Below, piece after piece: positions 43,444 through 51,569 of a stretch of DNA of 64,000 bases. Source of the stretch: Streptococcus varani (GTDB taxonomy: Bacteria; Bacillota; Bacilli; Lactobacillales; Streptococcaceae); the NCBI RefSeq assembly GCF_001375655.1, contig NZ_CTEN01000001.1, positions 434,001 to 498,000 on the forward strand, given 5' to 3'. Position 1 is the stretch's first letter. Each line of letters begins with the position of its first letter. A program made the position numbers and the translations under genes. The notes under the pieces are model-generated. The model saw only the letters and a program-made list of their open reading frames with translations. It was not told where the DNA came from and did not search any database.

Positions 43444-43485
43444 CAGTCACTCCCCTGACTGTTAGAGCTACCTGCACCTCAGTTC
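43365..43485 (-). repeat. Two-hairpin repeat, right copy
   Basis: Read on the minus strand it gives two stems (TAACAGTCA/TGACTGTTA and ACAGTCT/AGACTGT) and the shared GGAAATAAGAACTGATG and GAGGTTGGAAATAGAAG. It matches 38473-38585 along about 110 bp, with many compensated changes in the stems. It abuts the IS1182 end. Confidence 0.7.
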
Positions 43486-43512
43486 CTGGTCCTAAAGCTA
43501 ATTCATTCGACT

Positions 43513-43538
43513 ATAGTTTTGATTTTCATAGAGTATTA
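43513..43538 (+). repeat. RUP-like repeat, right end
   Basis: TTTTGATTTTCATAGAG followed by TATTA equals the right end of copies A and B. Its last TTA is the stop codon of the P-type ATPase gene. Confidence 0.6.
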
Positions 43539-46313
43539 AGCCTTATTATGCTGGCGGAGCCAATACTTGCGTCCTTCTTCTATGAGGAGAACTGGGATGG
43601 GACAGAGGATGAGGTAGATCCAGTGTTGCCAACCTAGAGGAGCTGTTTGGAAAAGAGGATGGAAGAATGGCACATAGACCAGACAGAGGAAAAGGATGAT
43701 TTCAAAAACAATCCCAAAGTTGATATAGCCATTATCAAAGAAATGCTTGTTGAGGACGGATGATCGTTCTGTCCGACAATTATGGACCATGCCAATCTGG
43801 CAGAAGATAATGGCTCCCAAGGTCATGGTCATGGCTTGGTGGTAGATGTCAGGAGTGATTGTAAAACCTGTTCCATTGAGGAAACCAACATAGAAGAAGG
43901 CTGCCATAGCAATGGTGGATTCCATGAGTCCATACCAGATAAAGGACTTGATTAAAAGCGGTTTATCAATCAACTTATCCGTCCGCTTGCGAGGAGCTTG
44001 TTGCATGATATCGGGGTTGGTGTTCTCAATACCTAAACCGAGAGCGGGCATCATATCTGTTCCCAAGTCAATAGAGAGAATCTGCATGACAGTCAGAGGC
44101 AGAGGGATGATCCCACGAGAGAAGAGGAAGAAGGCAGAAGGAACTGCTTCAGAGGTGTTGGAATTGAAGATGTAGGTCAAGAACTTCTTGATGTTCTGGT
44201 AAACTGCGCGCCCTTCCTCAATAGCATGGACGATAGAAGCGAAATTATCATCTGTCAAAATCATATCCGCAGAAGACTTGGCGACATCAGTACCTGCAAT
44301 CCCCATAGCGATACCAATATCAGCTTTTTTCAAGGCAGGAGCATCATTGACCCCATCTCCAGTAACGGCTACAATATGACCAAGTTTTTGGAGATTGCTG
44401 ACAATATGGTATTTTTGCTCAGGGGCAATTCGAGCAAAGACCACTTCCTCCCGAAGGATGGCTTGCAATTGCTCATCAGAGAGTTGGCTCAATTCCTGGC
44501 CCGTTACCAAACGGGGATTGTCTCCTTGGACGATTCCGATTTTCCGAGCGATGCTGAGAGCAGTCAATCCATAGTCGCCCGTAATCATAATAATGCGAAT
44601 ATGAGCTTGATGGCACTTAGCCACAGCCGCTTCCATATCATCACGTGGCGGATCCTGCATGACCAAGAGCCCCATGAAAATCAGGTCGGTTTCGACAGAT
44701 TGGATAGAATAGTCACCAGTCAAGTTGTTCAAGTCGCGAGCAGCTAGAGCCAAAACCCGTAACCCGTCTTGGGCATAAGCATCGTTAGCAGCTAAAATCT
44801 GTTCAGCCATTTCTTTTGTCAGCGGTTTTAGCTGGCCTTGATCATAGATCTGGCTGGACAAATCAACAATTTCTTTTGGAGCTCCCTTGGTAAAGCTGAC
44901 CATATGGCTACCCAGAAAATCCGATTTAAGCTCGTGGATAGTGGTCATACGCTTACGATCGGAATCGAAGGTCAGCTCCTTAACACGAGGAGCTTCTACG
45001 TGGATAGTATCCAGATAGAGTCCCGCTTTTTGGGCTAAGACCTTGAGACAAGCTTCAGTTGGATCACCCAGAACGGTATAGCGCGTTTGATCTCCATGCG
45101 GCGGTTGGATAGAGGCATTGTTACAGAGGACGGCTCCCTTAAGCAGCCAGGTCAAACTCTCATCACTTTGCCTATCCATCACACGATCATCGGCTAAAAT
45201 TTGACCGACAGGTTCATAACCAGTACCTGTCACTACAAATTCCTGATGGGGCATCCATATGTGGTTGACCGTCATCTCATTCTTGGTTAAAGTTCCCGTT
45301 TTATCCGAGCAAATAACGGTTGTCTCCCCCAAGGTTTCAACAGAAGCCAATTTTTTGACCAAAGCATTTTTCTTAGCCATTTTTTGAACCGCCATGGCCA
45401 AAGACAAGGTCACTGTTGGTAGTAAGCCTTCAGGAATAAAGGCAACAATCATCCCCAGAGAAAAAACGAAGGATTTGCTGATAGGCTCGTGAATGAAGAC
45501 CACAGCCGCCAGCAAAAAGAAGAGGCCAATTGAGATAGCGATAATGGAAATTTGCTTGGTAGCTCGGTTGAGCTCGACCTGCAAAGGACTGACGGTTTGA
45601 GTCACATCCTGAGTTAAATGAGCGATTTGACCAAATTCCGTTGACATACCAATCTTGGTCACTAAAATTTTGGCGTTACCCTTGCTAACGCTGGTTCCTG
45701 CAAAAACCATGTTTTTCATAGCTAATAAGTCAGGCTGCTCAGCTGACGCTTCGATAGCCCGCTCATTCTTGTTAACAGGGTTTGATTCCCCGGTTAGGGC
45801 AGATTGATTAACCTGGAAGTTGGCGGTTTCTAAAATACGACCGTCGGCTGATATCTGGTCCCCCTCTTCAATGAGAACGATATCACCTGGAACCAACTGT
45901 TCAGCGAGAATCTTTTCTTCATGACCATCACGAATGACCCGTGCATAGAGGGGTAACATGCCTTCCAAGGCCTTGGTCGCCTTACCAGCTCGGTATTCCT
46001 GAATGAAAGAAAAGCAACCATTGATGACATTGACCGCCCAGATAGCGATTCCCAACTCAGGTGTATCTGTGAAGAAGAAGGCCACAAAACCACCAATCCA
46101 CAGCAAGATAGCCATGAGAGAAGAAAAGTTTTTCAAAAAAGTGAGCCAAAGAGGCTCGCCAGCCGGCTTGTCCAGCTGATTGGGACCATAGACTTCCTGC
46201 CGATGCAGCACCTCTTCTGAACTGAGTCCCCTTAACTGGGACCCGACCATAGTGAGCGCTGTTTGAGGGTCATATTGATAGACCTCATCTACTTGTTTTT
46301 CACGATTTGCCAT
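43536..46313 (-). CDS. P-type cation-transporting ATPase (P2 type)
   Basis: A 925-residue P2-type ATPase. Ten helices, the phosphorylation motif CSDKTGTLTKNEM near residue 335, actuator motif TGESNPV, nucleotide-site KGAPKE, and hinge TGDGVNDAPALKKADIGIAMG. The fourth helix reads AFIPEGLLPTVTLS, a PEGLL core like that of P2 pumps for calcium or for sodium/potassium, so the ion is uncertain. I start at MANREKQVDE with ribosome site ggaagtg; an ATG five codons upstream has none. The stop codon lies in the end of a RUP-like repeat. Confidence 0.9.
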   Translation of the reverse strand: MANREKQVDEVYQYDPQTALTMVGSQLRGLSSEEVLHRQEVYGPNQLDKPAGEPLWLTFLKNFSSLMAILLWIGGFVAFFFTDTPELGIAIWAVNVINGCFSFIQEYRAGKATKALEGMLPLYARVIRDGHEEKILAEQLVPGDIVLIEEGDQISADGRILETANFQVNQSALTGESNPVNKNERAIEASAEQPDLLAMKNMVFAGTSVSKGNAKILVTKIGMSTEFGQIAHLTQDVTQTVSPLQVELNRATKQISIIAISIGLFFLLAAVVFIHEPISKSFVFSLGMIVAFIPEGLLPTVTLSLAMAVQKMAKKNALVKKLASVETLGETTVICSDKTGTLTKNEMTVNHIWMPHQEFVVTGTGYEPVGQILADDRVMDRQSDESLTWLLKGAVLCNNASIQPPHGDQTRYTVLGDPTEACLKVLAQKAGLYLDTIHVEAPRVKELTFDSDRKRMTTIHELKSDFLGSHMVSFTKGAPKEIVDLSSQIYDQGQLKPLTKEMAEQILAANDAYAQDGLRVLALAARDLNNLTGDYSIQSVETDLIFMGLLVMQDPPRDDMEAAVAKCHQAHIRIIMITGDYGLTALSIARKIGIVQGDNPRLVTGQELSQLSDEQLQAILREEVVFARIAPEQKYHIVSNLQKLGHIVAVTGDGVNDAPALKKADIGIAMGIAGTDVAKSSADMILTDDNFASIVHAIEEGRAVYQNIKKFLTYIFNSNTSEAVPSAFFLFSRGIIPLPLTVMQILSIDLGTDMMPALGLGIENTNPDIMQQAPRKRTDKLIDKPLLIKSFIWYGLMESTIAMAAFFYVGFLNGTGFTITPDIYHQAMTMTLGAIIFCQIGMVHNCRTERSSVLNKHFFDNGYINFGIVFEIILFLCLVYVPFFHPLFQTAPLGWQHWIYLILCPIPVLLIEEGRKYWLRQHNKA

Positions 46314-46591
46314 ACTATCACTTCCCATCTATTTAAAGCAAATCAATTTATCATTATTATACACCTAATAGAAAAAAGTGGCGCAAAAAAGTTTTAAAAA
46401 AGTCAACCAAGCTAAAAAGCTGGTTGATAAGGAAGAAAATCTCATTTTTCTCCCTGATTTTAGCAAGATAGAAAGTTGCTAGATAAAGAGGTAGCCAGCC
46501 CCGCTAAAAAGAAATAGACCTTACTGAATGATTTTCTAGAAAACAGAAGGAGGAAGAGATAGATTGTAGGTTAAGAAGGACTGTCAATCTT
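46314..46591. other. Divergent region between the P-type ATPase and CPBP protease genes
   Basis: It holds a TATAAT-type -10 for the ATPase on the minus strand near 46350-46362. At about 46401-46426 is a hairpin (AACCAAGCT / AGCTGGTT) that is followed by T-runs only on the minus strand. No open frame is supported. Confidence 0.35.
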
Positions 46592-46619
46592 TTGATAATA
46601 TTTTCTACTAAGGTATAAT
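46592..46619 (+). promoter_or_regulatory. Promoter of the CPBP protease gene
   Basis: TTGATA (46592-46597), 16 bp, TATAAT (46614-46619), 20 bp before the start, with ribosome site gaggagg. Confidence 0.6.
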
Positions 46620-46638
46620 ATAGAGAGGAGGATTTTGC

Positions 46639-47379
46639 ATGAAGCAACTATTTAAAAAGAATACCGATTGGATTAACGATCAACATGGCTTTCTTCCTAT
46701 CTGGAAAGTTATAGTCTTATATCTAGTTTTTGCTGTGGTGTCTATGGGCATGGGAAAAGTTGGCTTAAAAGTGACTTCTTGGTTGCATCCTGAATTGGAT
46801 CAGAACAGTCCAGCTTTCTTTGATTTCCTAGATACAGAGCCCTTGGCTAATATGTTTGTCAGCTTATTAGGAGTCGCCATTGTTTTTGGTATTTTCTACC
46901 TAGCAGGCGCTCGTTTCTTTGGAGCTGAGAAAGAGAAGCGTTCCTATGGAAAATGGATTTTGATTGGTCTAGGCTTATTGTTTTTACTGCAATTCACAGA
47001 CTACTTATTAAACAATTACGGACCTCAACTTGGCTTGTCTGCCAACCAACAGGCACACAATGAAACCATCAAAAAAGCGGATTTTTGGCGCCTAATCATT
47101 ACCATGGGTATTCTTCCGTCTTTAGAAGAAGAATTGGTAGTCAGAGGCTTGATCCAACGTTATGGTTTTGCCAAGTGGCCTATTGTCGGCATAGCCGTGC
47201 AAGCAATCATATTTGGTAGCATGCACTACACCACCAACCCCATTCATTCCCTACTCTATATTTTAAACGGTGCACTCTTTGGCTTTATTTATTACAAATC
47301 AGGTCGCCTAGAAGTACCAATGCTAGTCCACTTGATTGGTAACGTTGCCGTGATTGCCTACTTTAAGTTCTTGACCTAA
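46639..47379 (+). CDS. CPBP family intramembrane glutamic protease
   Basis: A 246-residue CAAX/ABI-type membrane protease with about seven helices. The motifs are in order: EEELVVRGLIQRYG (motif 1, with the catalytic Glu pair and Arg), FGSMHYT (motif 2 histidine) and HLIGNVAVI (motif 3). In streptococci these proteins often give self-protection against bacteriocins or mature peptides, but no bacteriocin gene is near. Single gene with its own promoter. Confidence 0.88.
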   Translation: MKQLFKKNTDWINDQHGFLPIWKVIVLYLVFAVVSMGMGKVGLKVTSWLHPELDQNSPAFFDFLDTEPLANMFVSLLGVAIVFGIFYLAGARFFGAEKEKRSYGKWILIGLGLLFLLQFTDYLLNNYGPQLGLSANQQAHNETIKKADFWRLIITMGILPSLEEELVVRGLIQRYGFAKWPIVGIAVQAIIFGSMHYTTNPIHSLLYILNGALFGFIYYKSGRLEVPMLVHLIGNVAVIAYFKFLT

Positions 47380-47452
47380 AAGGGTGAGATAGTGGATTGA
47401 AAACTTTCTATAAAAATTTTGGTAATGAAAAAGCTAAGGTGTTTCATTAGGC

Positions 47453-47667
47453 TTAGCGATACTTTACTGAATCTGGTTTAACAAACTCCTGAGAGCCACG
47501 ATAGTGGGTTCTCTTTTTTTCTTTGGAGAGATTGTCAATATCTTCAATTAACAGACTAAATTCCTTGCCTCTCTCAAGATTTTCTGCTTTGAAAAACGTT
47601 TTTGTATCGACTTCGAGAGCATTCATAATCTTTTCAATCGTCTCAACCTTAACATTAAGATTTTTAT
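47453..47667 (-). pseudogene. XRE-family regulator, C-terminal remnant
   Basis: Translating the minus strand gives about 68 residues ending at the stop 47453-47455. The first part, NVKVETIEKIMNALEVDTKT, is the last helix pair of a Cro/cI helix-turn-helix (compare NVSLDTLEKIAKALDV). A Lys/Asp-rich tail follows. Stops lie just upstream of NLNV and no start is available, so the DNA-contacting half is lost. Confidence 0.6.
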
Positions 47668-47741
47668 TTTTTCATTTGTCAAATTAAATTAGACATTTTC
47701 ACTTAAATTGGAAATTATTTATTATAGAAAACTTAAAATAG

Positions 47742-47942
47742 GAAGCTTTATTAAAAGCACTTTCTGAAATATGTGGTGAGGGTGAGAATCTAGTGGATGT
47801 GAAATATAGTAAGCTAATCTACTACCCAATTATGATTGAATTGAAGTGGGGTAGTAACAAACTTGAAAAGAGAGATAAAGAAAAAATGTTACCAATACGA
47901 AAACAAGCGGTAAAGAAAAGGATGAGCCCAACTATGGTATAA
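47742..47942 (+). pseudogene. Remnant resembling a PD-(D/E)XK nuclease C-terminus
   Basis: A 66-codon open frame without a start (preceded by a stop). It carries GEGENLVDVKY and then PIMIELKWGSNK. The ELKW motif after a Gly-Glu-Gly/Asp region recalls the nuclease domain at the end of AAA-ATPase-like proteins. The match is short and by eye. Confidence 0.35.
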
Positions 47943-47992
47943 TATTAAAGATATTCAGAAAAACAAATTAAAATTTAATAGTGAGGTAGATT

Positions 47993-48514
47993 ATGATTAT
48001 CTTGATAGCAGGAGCTTCACATACAGGCAAGACAGCATTGTCTCAGAAATTACTTGAAACATATCACTATCCCTATTTTTCAATAGACCACTTGAAGATG
48101 GGTTTAATTAGAAGTCGCGATACGGAACTTACCCCGTCAAGTGACGATTCGGATTTAACAGCATACCTGTGGCCGATTGTTCGTGAAATGATTAAGACGG
48201 CAATAGAAAACAAGCAGAATTTGATCGTAGAAGGCTGTTATGTTCCATTTGATTGGGCGAAAGATTTTGAAAAAGGGTATCTTGATAGCATCAGGTATTA
48301 TTGCCTTGTCATGAGTGAGGACTATATTAGAAATCATTTTGCAGATATAAAAAGAAATGCAAAGATAATCGAAAGTCGTTTGGATGATAGTTATTGTACT
48401 TTGGAATCAGTAATAAAAGATAATAAGCAGGTCTTGGAACGCGTTATTGCACACGGAGTTAATTATATCCTTATTGATGACGAGTACAAAATAGATATTG
48501 ATTTAGAGAGATAA
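47993..48514 (+). CDS. P-loop kinase-like NTPase (AAA_33 type)
   Basis: A 173-residue P-loop protein with Walker A GASHTGKTAL (residues 7-16), a possible base-binding acid in SIDHLKMGL, and a strand LIVEGCYVP in the Walker B place. This is the shape of small nucleotide or metabolite kinases (AAA_33, 2-phosphoglycerate kinase-like). Its substrate is unknown. Its base composition is more AT-rich than that of the CPBP gene, and it lies just after a patch of dead genes, which suggests it came with them. Ribosome site gtgagg is weak. A terminator follows. Confidence 0.7.
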   Translation: MIILIAGASHTGKTALSQKLLETYHYPYFSIDHLKMGLIRSRDTELTPSSDDSDLTAYLWPIVREMIKTAIENKQNLIVEGCYVPFDWAKDFEKGYLDSIRYYCLVMSEDYIRNHFADIKRNAKIIESRLDDSYCTLESVIKDNKQVLERVIAHGVNYILIDDEYKIDIDLER

Positions 48515-48576
48515 ATTCCAGTTTGTTTAATCGAATGGAATAATTTTAGAAACAGTAAATCACAAAGATGAATATG

Positions 48577-48618
48577 AAAATCCTAGGTCCAACTATTGCG
48601 GTTGAGCCTAGGATTTTT
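48577..48618 (+). terminator. Terminator after the P-loop kinase gene
   Basis: AAAATCCTAGG and CCTAGGATTTTT form a perfect 11-bp stem. Confidence 0.8.
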
Positions 48619-48702
48619 GATTACTTAAAATACTTCCCCTCACCCTCCGTACCTGCCAGTTTGAAGGCGATGATTTTTTTCAAAAAATCTGTAACTTTAT
48701 GC

Positions 48703-48733
48703 TTGACATGGAACGGGTTCCAGCATTTATACT
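48703..48733 (+). promoter_or_regulatory. Promoter with LacI-type operator in the spacer
   Basis: TTGACA (48703-48708) and TATACT (48728-48733). The 19-bp spacer begins with TGGAACGGGTTCCA (48709-48722), a palindrome with two central G. The site should be blocked by a LacI-family repressor. The LacI gene itself is the second gene of this operon, so it is probably self-regulated. Confidence 0.65.
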
Positions 48734-48761
48734 GGTTTCAGAAAGAAGAGAGGTATTTTTT

Positions 48762-49571
48762 ATGATGATTAAACGTATTTTTTGTGACATGGATGGAACA
48801 CTATTAAATAGTCAAGGACAGGTGAGTAAAAGCAATGCTAGCTTAATACGTGAAGCTGCCATTCCTGTAACTTTAGTATCTGCAAGAGCACCAATGGAAA
48901 TGAGGGATGCCATAGAAGCCCTTCAATTAAAAGGGGTCCAAGTTGCTTTTAACGGAGGATTGATTTATAGAATGGGAGAGAATAATCAAGTCCTACCTAT
49001 TCGTACACAAACCATTAAAAAAAGCACAGTAAGGCAGTTGCTGACAGGGATCCGTCAGCATTTTCCTCAAGTTAGTTTATCTTATTACGATCTTAACAAC
49101 TGGTACTGTGATAAAATAGATGAAGGAATCCGATACGAACATCGTTTAACCCAACAAACGCCAACCTTTATTCATGATGAGAATCAGTTTTTAGAAGGTC
49201 AACTAAATACCTTTAAAATTATGATGATTACCTTCGATGAAGCAAATATGGTGGAATTAGAAAAATATCTTCAAAGTTTGGACTTATCAGAAATCACTAT
49301 TCAACGGTCAGGTAAAGCCTATCTTGAAATCACACATCTCCTAGCCAAAAAATCTAAGGGAATTGCCTACATTCTTCAAAAAGAGCAATTAGCTAGAGAA
49401 GAAACGGCTGCATTTGGAGACGGACACAATGATTTGCCCATGCTTGATATGGTAGGCTATCCTATTGTTATGGATAATGCCTTTGATGACATCAAGGCGA
49501 TAGCCTATCAAATCACTAGGTCTAATGATGAAGATGGAGTAGGATACGGGATTCAAAAATTTTTAAAGTAG
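48762..49571 (+). CDS. Cof-type HAD hydrolase
   Basis: A 269-residue Cof-type HAD phosphatase: motif I FCDMDGTLLN (residues 7-16), motif II LVSARAP, motif IV FGDGHNDLPML. Start at MMIKRIFCD with ribosome site agagagg; the longer frame upstream would begin inside the promoter. It is followed 10 bp later by a LacI-family regulator, so it probably removes phosphate from a sugar phosphate, possibly the effector of that regulator. No transporter is linked. Confidence 0.88.
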   Translation: MMIKRIFCDMDGTLLNSQGQVSKSNASLIREAAIPVTLVSARAPMEMRDAIEALQLKGVQVAFNGGLIYRMGENNQVLPIRTQTIKKSTVRQLLTGIRQHFPQVSLSYYDLNNWYCDKIDEGIRYEHRLTQQTPTFIHDENQFLEGQLNTFKIMMITFDEANMVELEKYLQSLDLSEITIQRSGKAYLEITHLLAKKSKGIAYILQKEQLAREETAAFGDGHNDLPMLDMVGYPIVMDNAFDDIKAIAYQITRSNDEDGVGYGIQKFLK

Positions 49572-49581
49572 GAGTCTGGTC

Positions 49582-50526
49582 ATGGTAAGTATCAGTGAAA
49601 TAGCTAAAAAAGCAGGCGTTGCTAAATCAACCGTTTCTCGTGTTCTCAATCATCATCCACATGTTTCTGATGAGACACGACAAAAAATAATGGCAATTAT
49701 CACTGAATTGGATTATATGCCAAACCAACTGGCGCGGGATTTAAGTCGAGGGAAAACACAAAAAATAGGTGTCGTCATTCCGCACACGCGACACCCTTAT
49801 TTTACACAATTGATAAATGGGCTCCTAGATGCTGCTAAGACTACCGACTATCAACTTGTGATGATGCCTTCAGATTACAACCAAGAAATAGAACTTTCCT
49901 ATTTGAATCAGCTTAAGATGGAAGCTATTGACGCTTTAATATTTACTTCAAGAGCCATTAGCCTTGATATTATTGAAACCTATGCCAAATATGGAAGAAT
50001 TGTGGTTTGTGAAAAATTGCAGAAATCGAATCTCCTATCCTCTGCTTACCTTGACCGCCATTTCTCATTTATAGAGGCTTTTTCTGAGATGAAAGCACGA
50101 GATTTGGAGAACTTGGTTTTATTATTTTCAAGAAATGATGAAACATCTGCCACCTATCAATCTGCATTAGTAGCCTACCAAGATGTTTATGGTCAACTAT
50201 CGACTCCCTATACGGTATTTGGGAATATTCATGACTTTAATGATGGCCTAAAGCTATCTTATCAATTGATAAAAGATGACAGTATTGATGGTATTTTAGC
50301 TACAAGTGATGAAGTTGCAGCAGGGCTAATAAAAGGATATGAAGAAAGTGGGAAAACATGTCCCTATATTGTTGGTCAGGAAGGTTTATTAGTTGGGCAA
50401 CTTTTGAAGCTCCCAACGATAGACCACAAATCCTATGATTTAGGGAAATTAGCTTTTAAACAGGCTCTCTCTGATATAATTAGCCAAGAAGTATTGTTCT
50501 CAGAGTATTTGCCTCAGGACAGCTAG
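49582..50526 (+). CDS. LacI-family transcriptional regulator
   Basis: A 314-residue LacI/GalR repressor. The N-terminal 55 residues hold the helix-turn-helix (ISEIAKKAGVAKSTVSRVLN) and hinge helix (PNQLARDLSRGKTQKIG). The periplasmic-binding-like effector domain follows. It is short at the end by some 15-20 residues compared with most LacI proteins (335 or so). The operator TGGAACGGGTTCCA before the HAD gene is the likely target. Ribosome site tagga. Effector unknown. Confidence 0.88.
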   Translation: MVSISEIAKKAGVAKSTVSRVLNHHPHVSDETRQKIMAIITELDYMPNQLARDLSRGKTQKIGVVIPHTRHPYFTQLINGLLDAAKTTDYQLVMMPSDYNQEIELSYLNQLKMEAIDALIFTSRAISLDIIETYAKYGRIVVCEKLQKSNLLSSAYLDRHFSFIEAFSEMKARDLENLVLLFSRNDETSATYQSALVAYQDVYGQLSTPYTVFGNIHDFNDGLKLSYQLIKDDSIDGILATSDEVAAGLIKGYEESGKTCPYIVGQEGLLVGQLLKLPTIDHKSYDLGKLAFKQALSDIISQEVLFSEYLPQDS

Positions 50527-50558
50527 CCATTCAAAAGCAAATAAACTGAGTAAAACCG

Positions 50559-50596
50559 AAGCCATTGAAGAAGTCATCATATTGATGGCTTTTTTG
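50559..50596 (+). terminator. Terminator after the LacI gene
   Basis: AAGCCAT and ATGGCTT enclose a long loop and are followed by TTTTTT. Confidence 0.55.
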
Positions 50597-50804
50597 GTGA
50601 ACTCGAGAGAAGTGGTGGAAAAGCTAGAGAGGTTAATTGAGTAGTAGCCATCTTTGTTAAATCAGAAAATGAATTTGTTAAATTTAGCAAAATTAAATAA
50701 TATTAATCTTTACTTTAACATTGTTTAGGTTTATATTTGTAGAAAGAATTTTCTGCTACTAATCAATCAGATAAAAATCAGAAAAAACTACATTGAAGCA
50801 AAAT
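50597..50804. other. Intergenic region without features
   Basis: AT-rich DNA between the LacI terminator and the rpmG terminator. No open frame or repeat that I can support. Confidence 0.4.
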
Positions 50805-50840
50805 AAAAAACCTTTGAAACGTTGATTTCATAGGCTTTCT
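50805..50840 (-). terminator. Terminator after rpmG
   Basis: On the minus strand AGCCTATGAAA and TTTCAAAGGTT pair partly and are followed by TTTTTTATTTT. Confidence 0.65.
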
Positions 50841-50850
50841 GTTTTTTGTC

Positions 50851-51000
50851 TTATTTCACTTCCGTAAAAATTACGTGCTTACGCAATTTTGGTGAGTATT
50901 TTTTCAATTGTAGACGGTCTGGAGTGTTACGTTTGCTTTTTGAAGTAAGGTACAAGCGTTCACCAGATTCTTTGTGTTCAAGTGTAATATTTACGCGCAT
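50851..51000 (-). CDS. rpmG: 50S ribosomal protein L33 (cysteine-free form)
   Basis: A 49-residue L33 ([20 protein letters not shown] at the start, ending [10 protein letters not shown]). None of the four zinc-ligand cysteines is present, so this is the zinc-independent form. It lies 15 bp downstream of rpmF on the same strand, the usual pair, and has ribosome site gggagat. Confidence 0.93.
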   Translation of the reverse strand: MRVNITLEHKESGERLYLTSKSKRNTPDRLQLKKYSPKLRKHVIFTEVK

Positions 51001-51015
51001 GGTATCTCCCTTCTA

Positions 51016-51198
51016 TTATTCAGCTGAAGCTGCTTTTTCGATTTTACGTCCTTTGTAGTATCCTTTAAGTGATACACGGTGAGAACGTGAGTAATCTCCA
51101 GTAGTTTCGTCAAATTTCACAGTTGGAGCTGTTACTTTATAGTGAGTACGACGTTTGTTTTTTTTCGCTTTTGAGGTGCGACGTGCAGGTACTGCCAT
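51016..51198 (-). CDS. rpmF: 50S ribosomal protein L32 (cysteine-free form)
   Basis: A 60-residue L32 ([20 protein letters not shown] at the start). The middle [22 protein letters not shown] lacks the CxxC pairs of zinc-binding L32, which is usual in streptococci. It heads the rpmF-rpmG unit. Ribosome site ggaggaag. Confidence 0.93.
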   Translation of the reverse strand: MAVPARRTSKAKKNKRRTHYKVTAPTVKFDETTGDYSRSHRVSLKGYYKGRKIEKAASAE

Positions 51199-51274
51199 TT
51201 CTTTCTTCCTCCATTGAGATCTTGGGCTTAGCCCGATATATTTTATAAATATGGTGACTTTCGCCAACTTTAAC

Positions 51275-51303
51275 AGTATAACAAAAGATTTTTGTAAAGT
51301 AAA
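51275..51303 (-). promoter_or_regulatory. rpmF-rpmG promoter
   Basis: Minus strand TTTACT (51298-51303), 17 bp, TATACT (51275-51280), 77 bp before rpmF. Confidence 0.6.
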
Positions 51304-51569
51304 GTTACTTGACACGAAATTTTCACTTTTTTTGAAGAAAGCTGTACTTTTATGGTAAAATAGGAAATGATTTAAGCAAAAGGACTAGTATTTGGATAGT
51401 GTGTTTTTACATGTGAAGACGATACCCAACTAGCCATCTTTATTAAAACAAGGGAAGGAATGGAGCATAGGCTAAACGTTGTATAAAAAAGATAAATCAT
51501 CTTGAAAATCAGGATTTTCAGCGATTTCCTATTTTTACTTTGCGTTTGACGCCTTTTGCATCTTATATT
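51304..51569 (+). other. Region upstream of hisS with a leader of about 200 nt
   Basis: A plausible promoter TTGAAG, 18 bp, TAAAAT lies near 51333-51362, leaving a leader of about 200 nt before hisS. A small hairpin GAAAATC/GATTTTC lies near 51502-51518. No T-box sequence (GGTGG..ACC type) is seen, and there is no clear ribosome site before the hisS ATG. Confidence 0.35.

Larger units (their letters stand above)
47380..47992. other. 612-bp region of gene remnants
   Basis: No intact gene. The two remnants above lie back to back in AT-rich DNA that ends just before the P-loop kinase gene. An AT-rich stretch at 47667-47740 separates them. Confidence 0.5.

Noticed and set aside
51363-51569. T-box riboswitch before hisS
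   Set aside because: The leader is long enough, but the conserved T-box sequence and a terminator hairpin are not seen.
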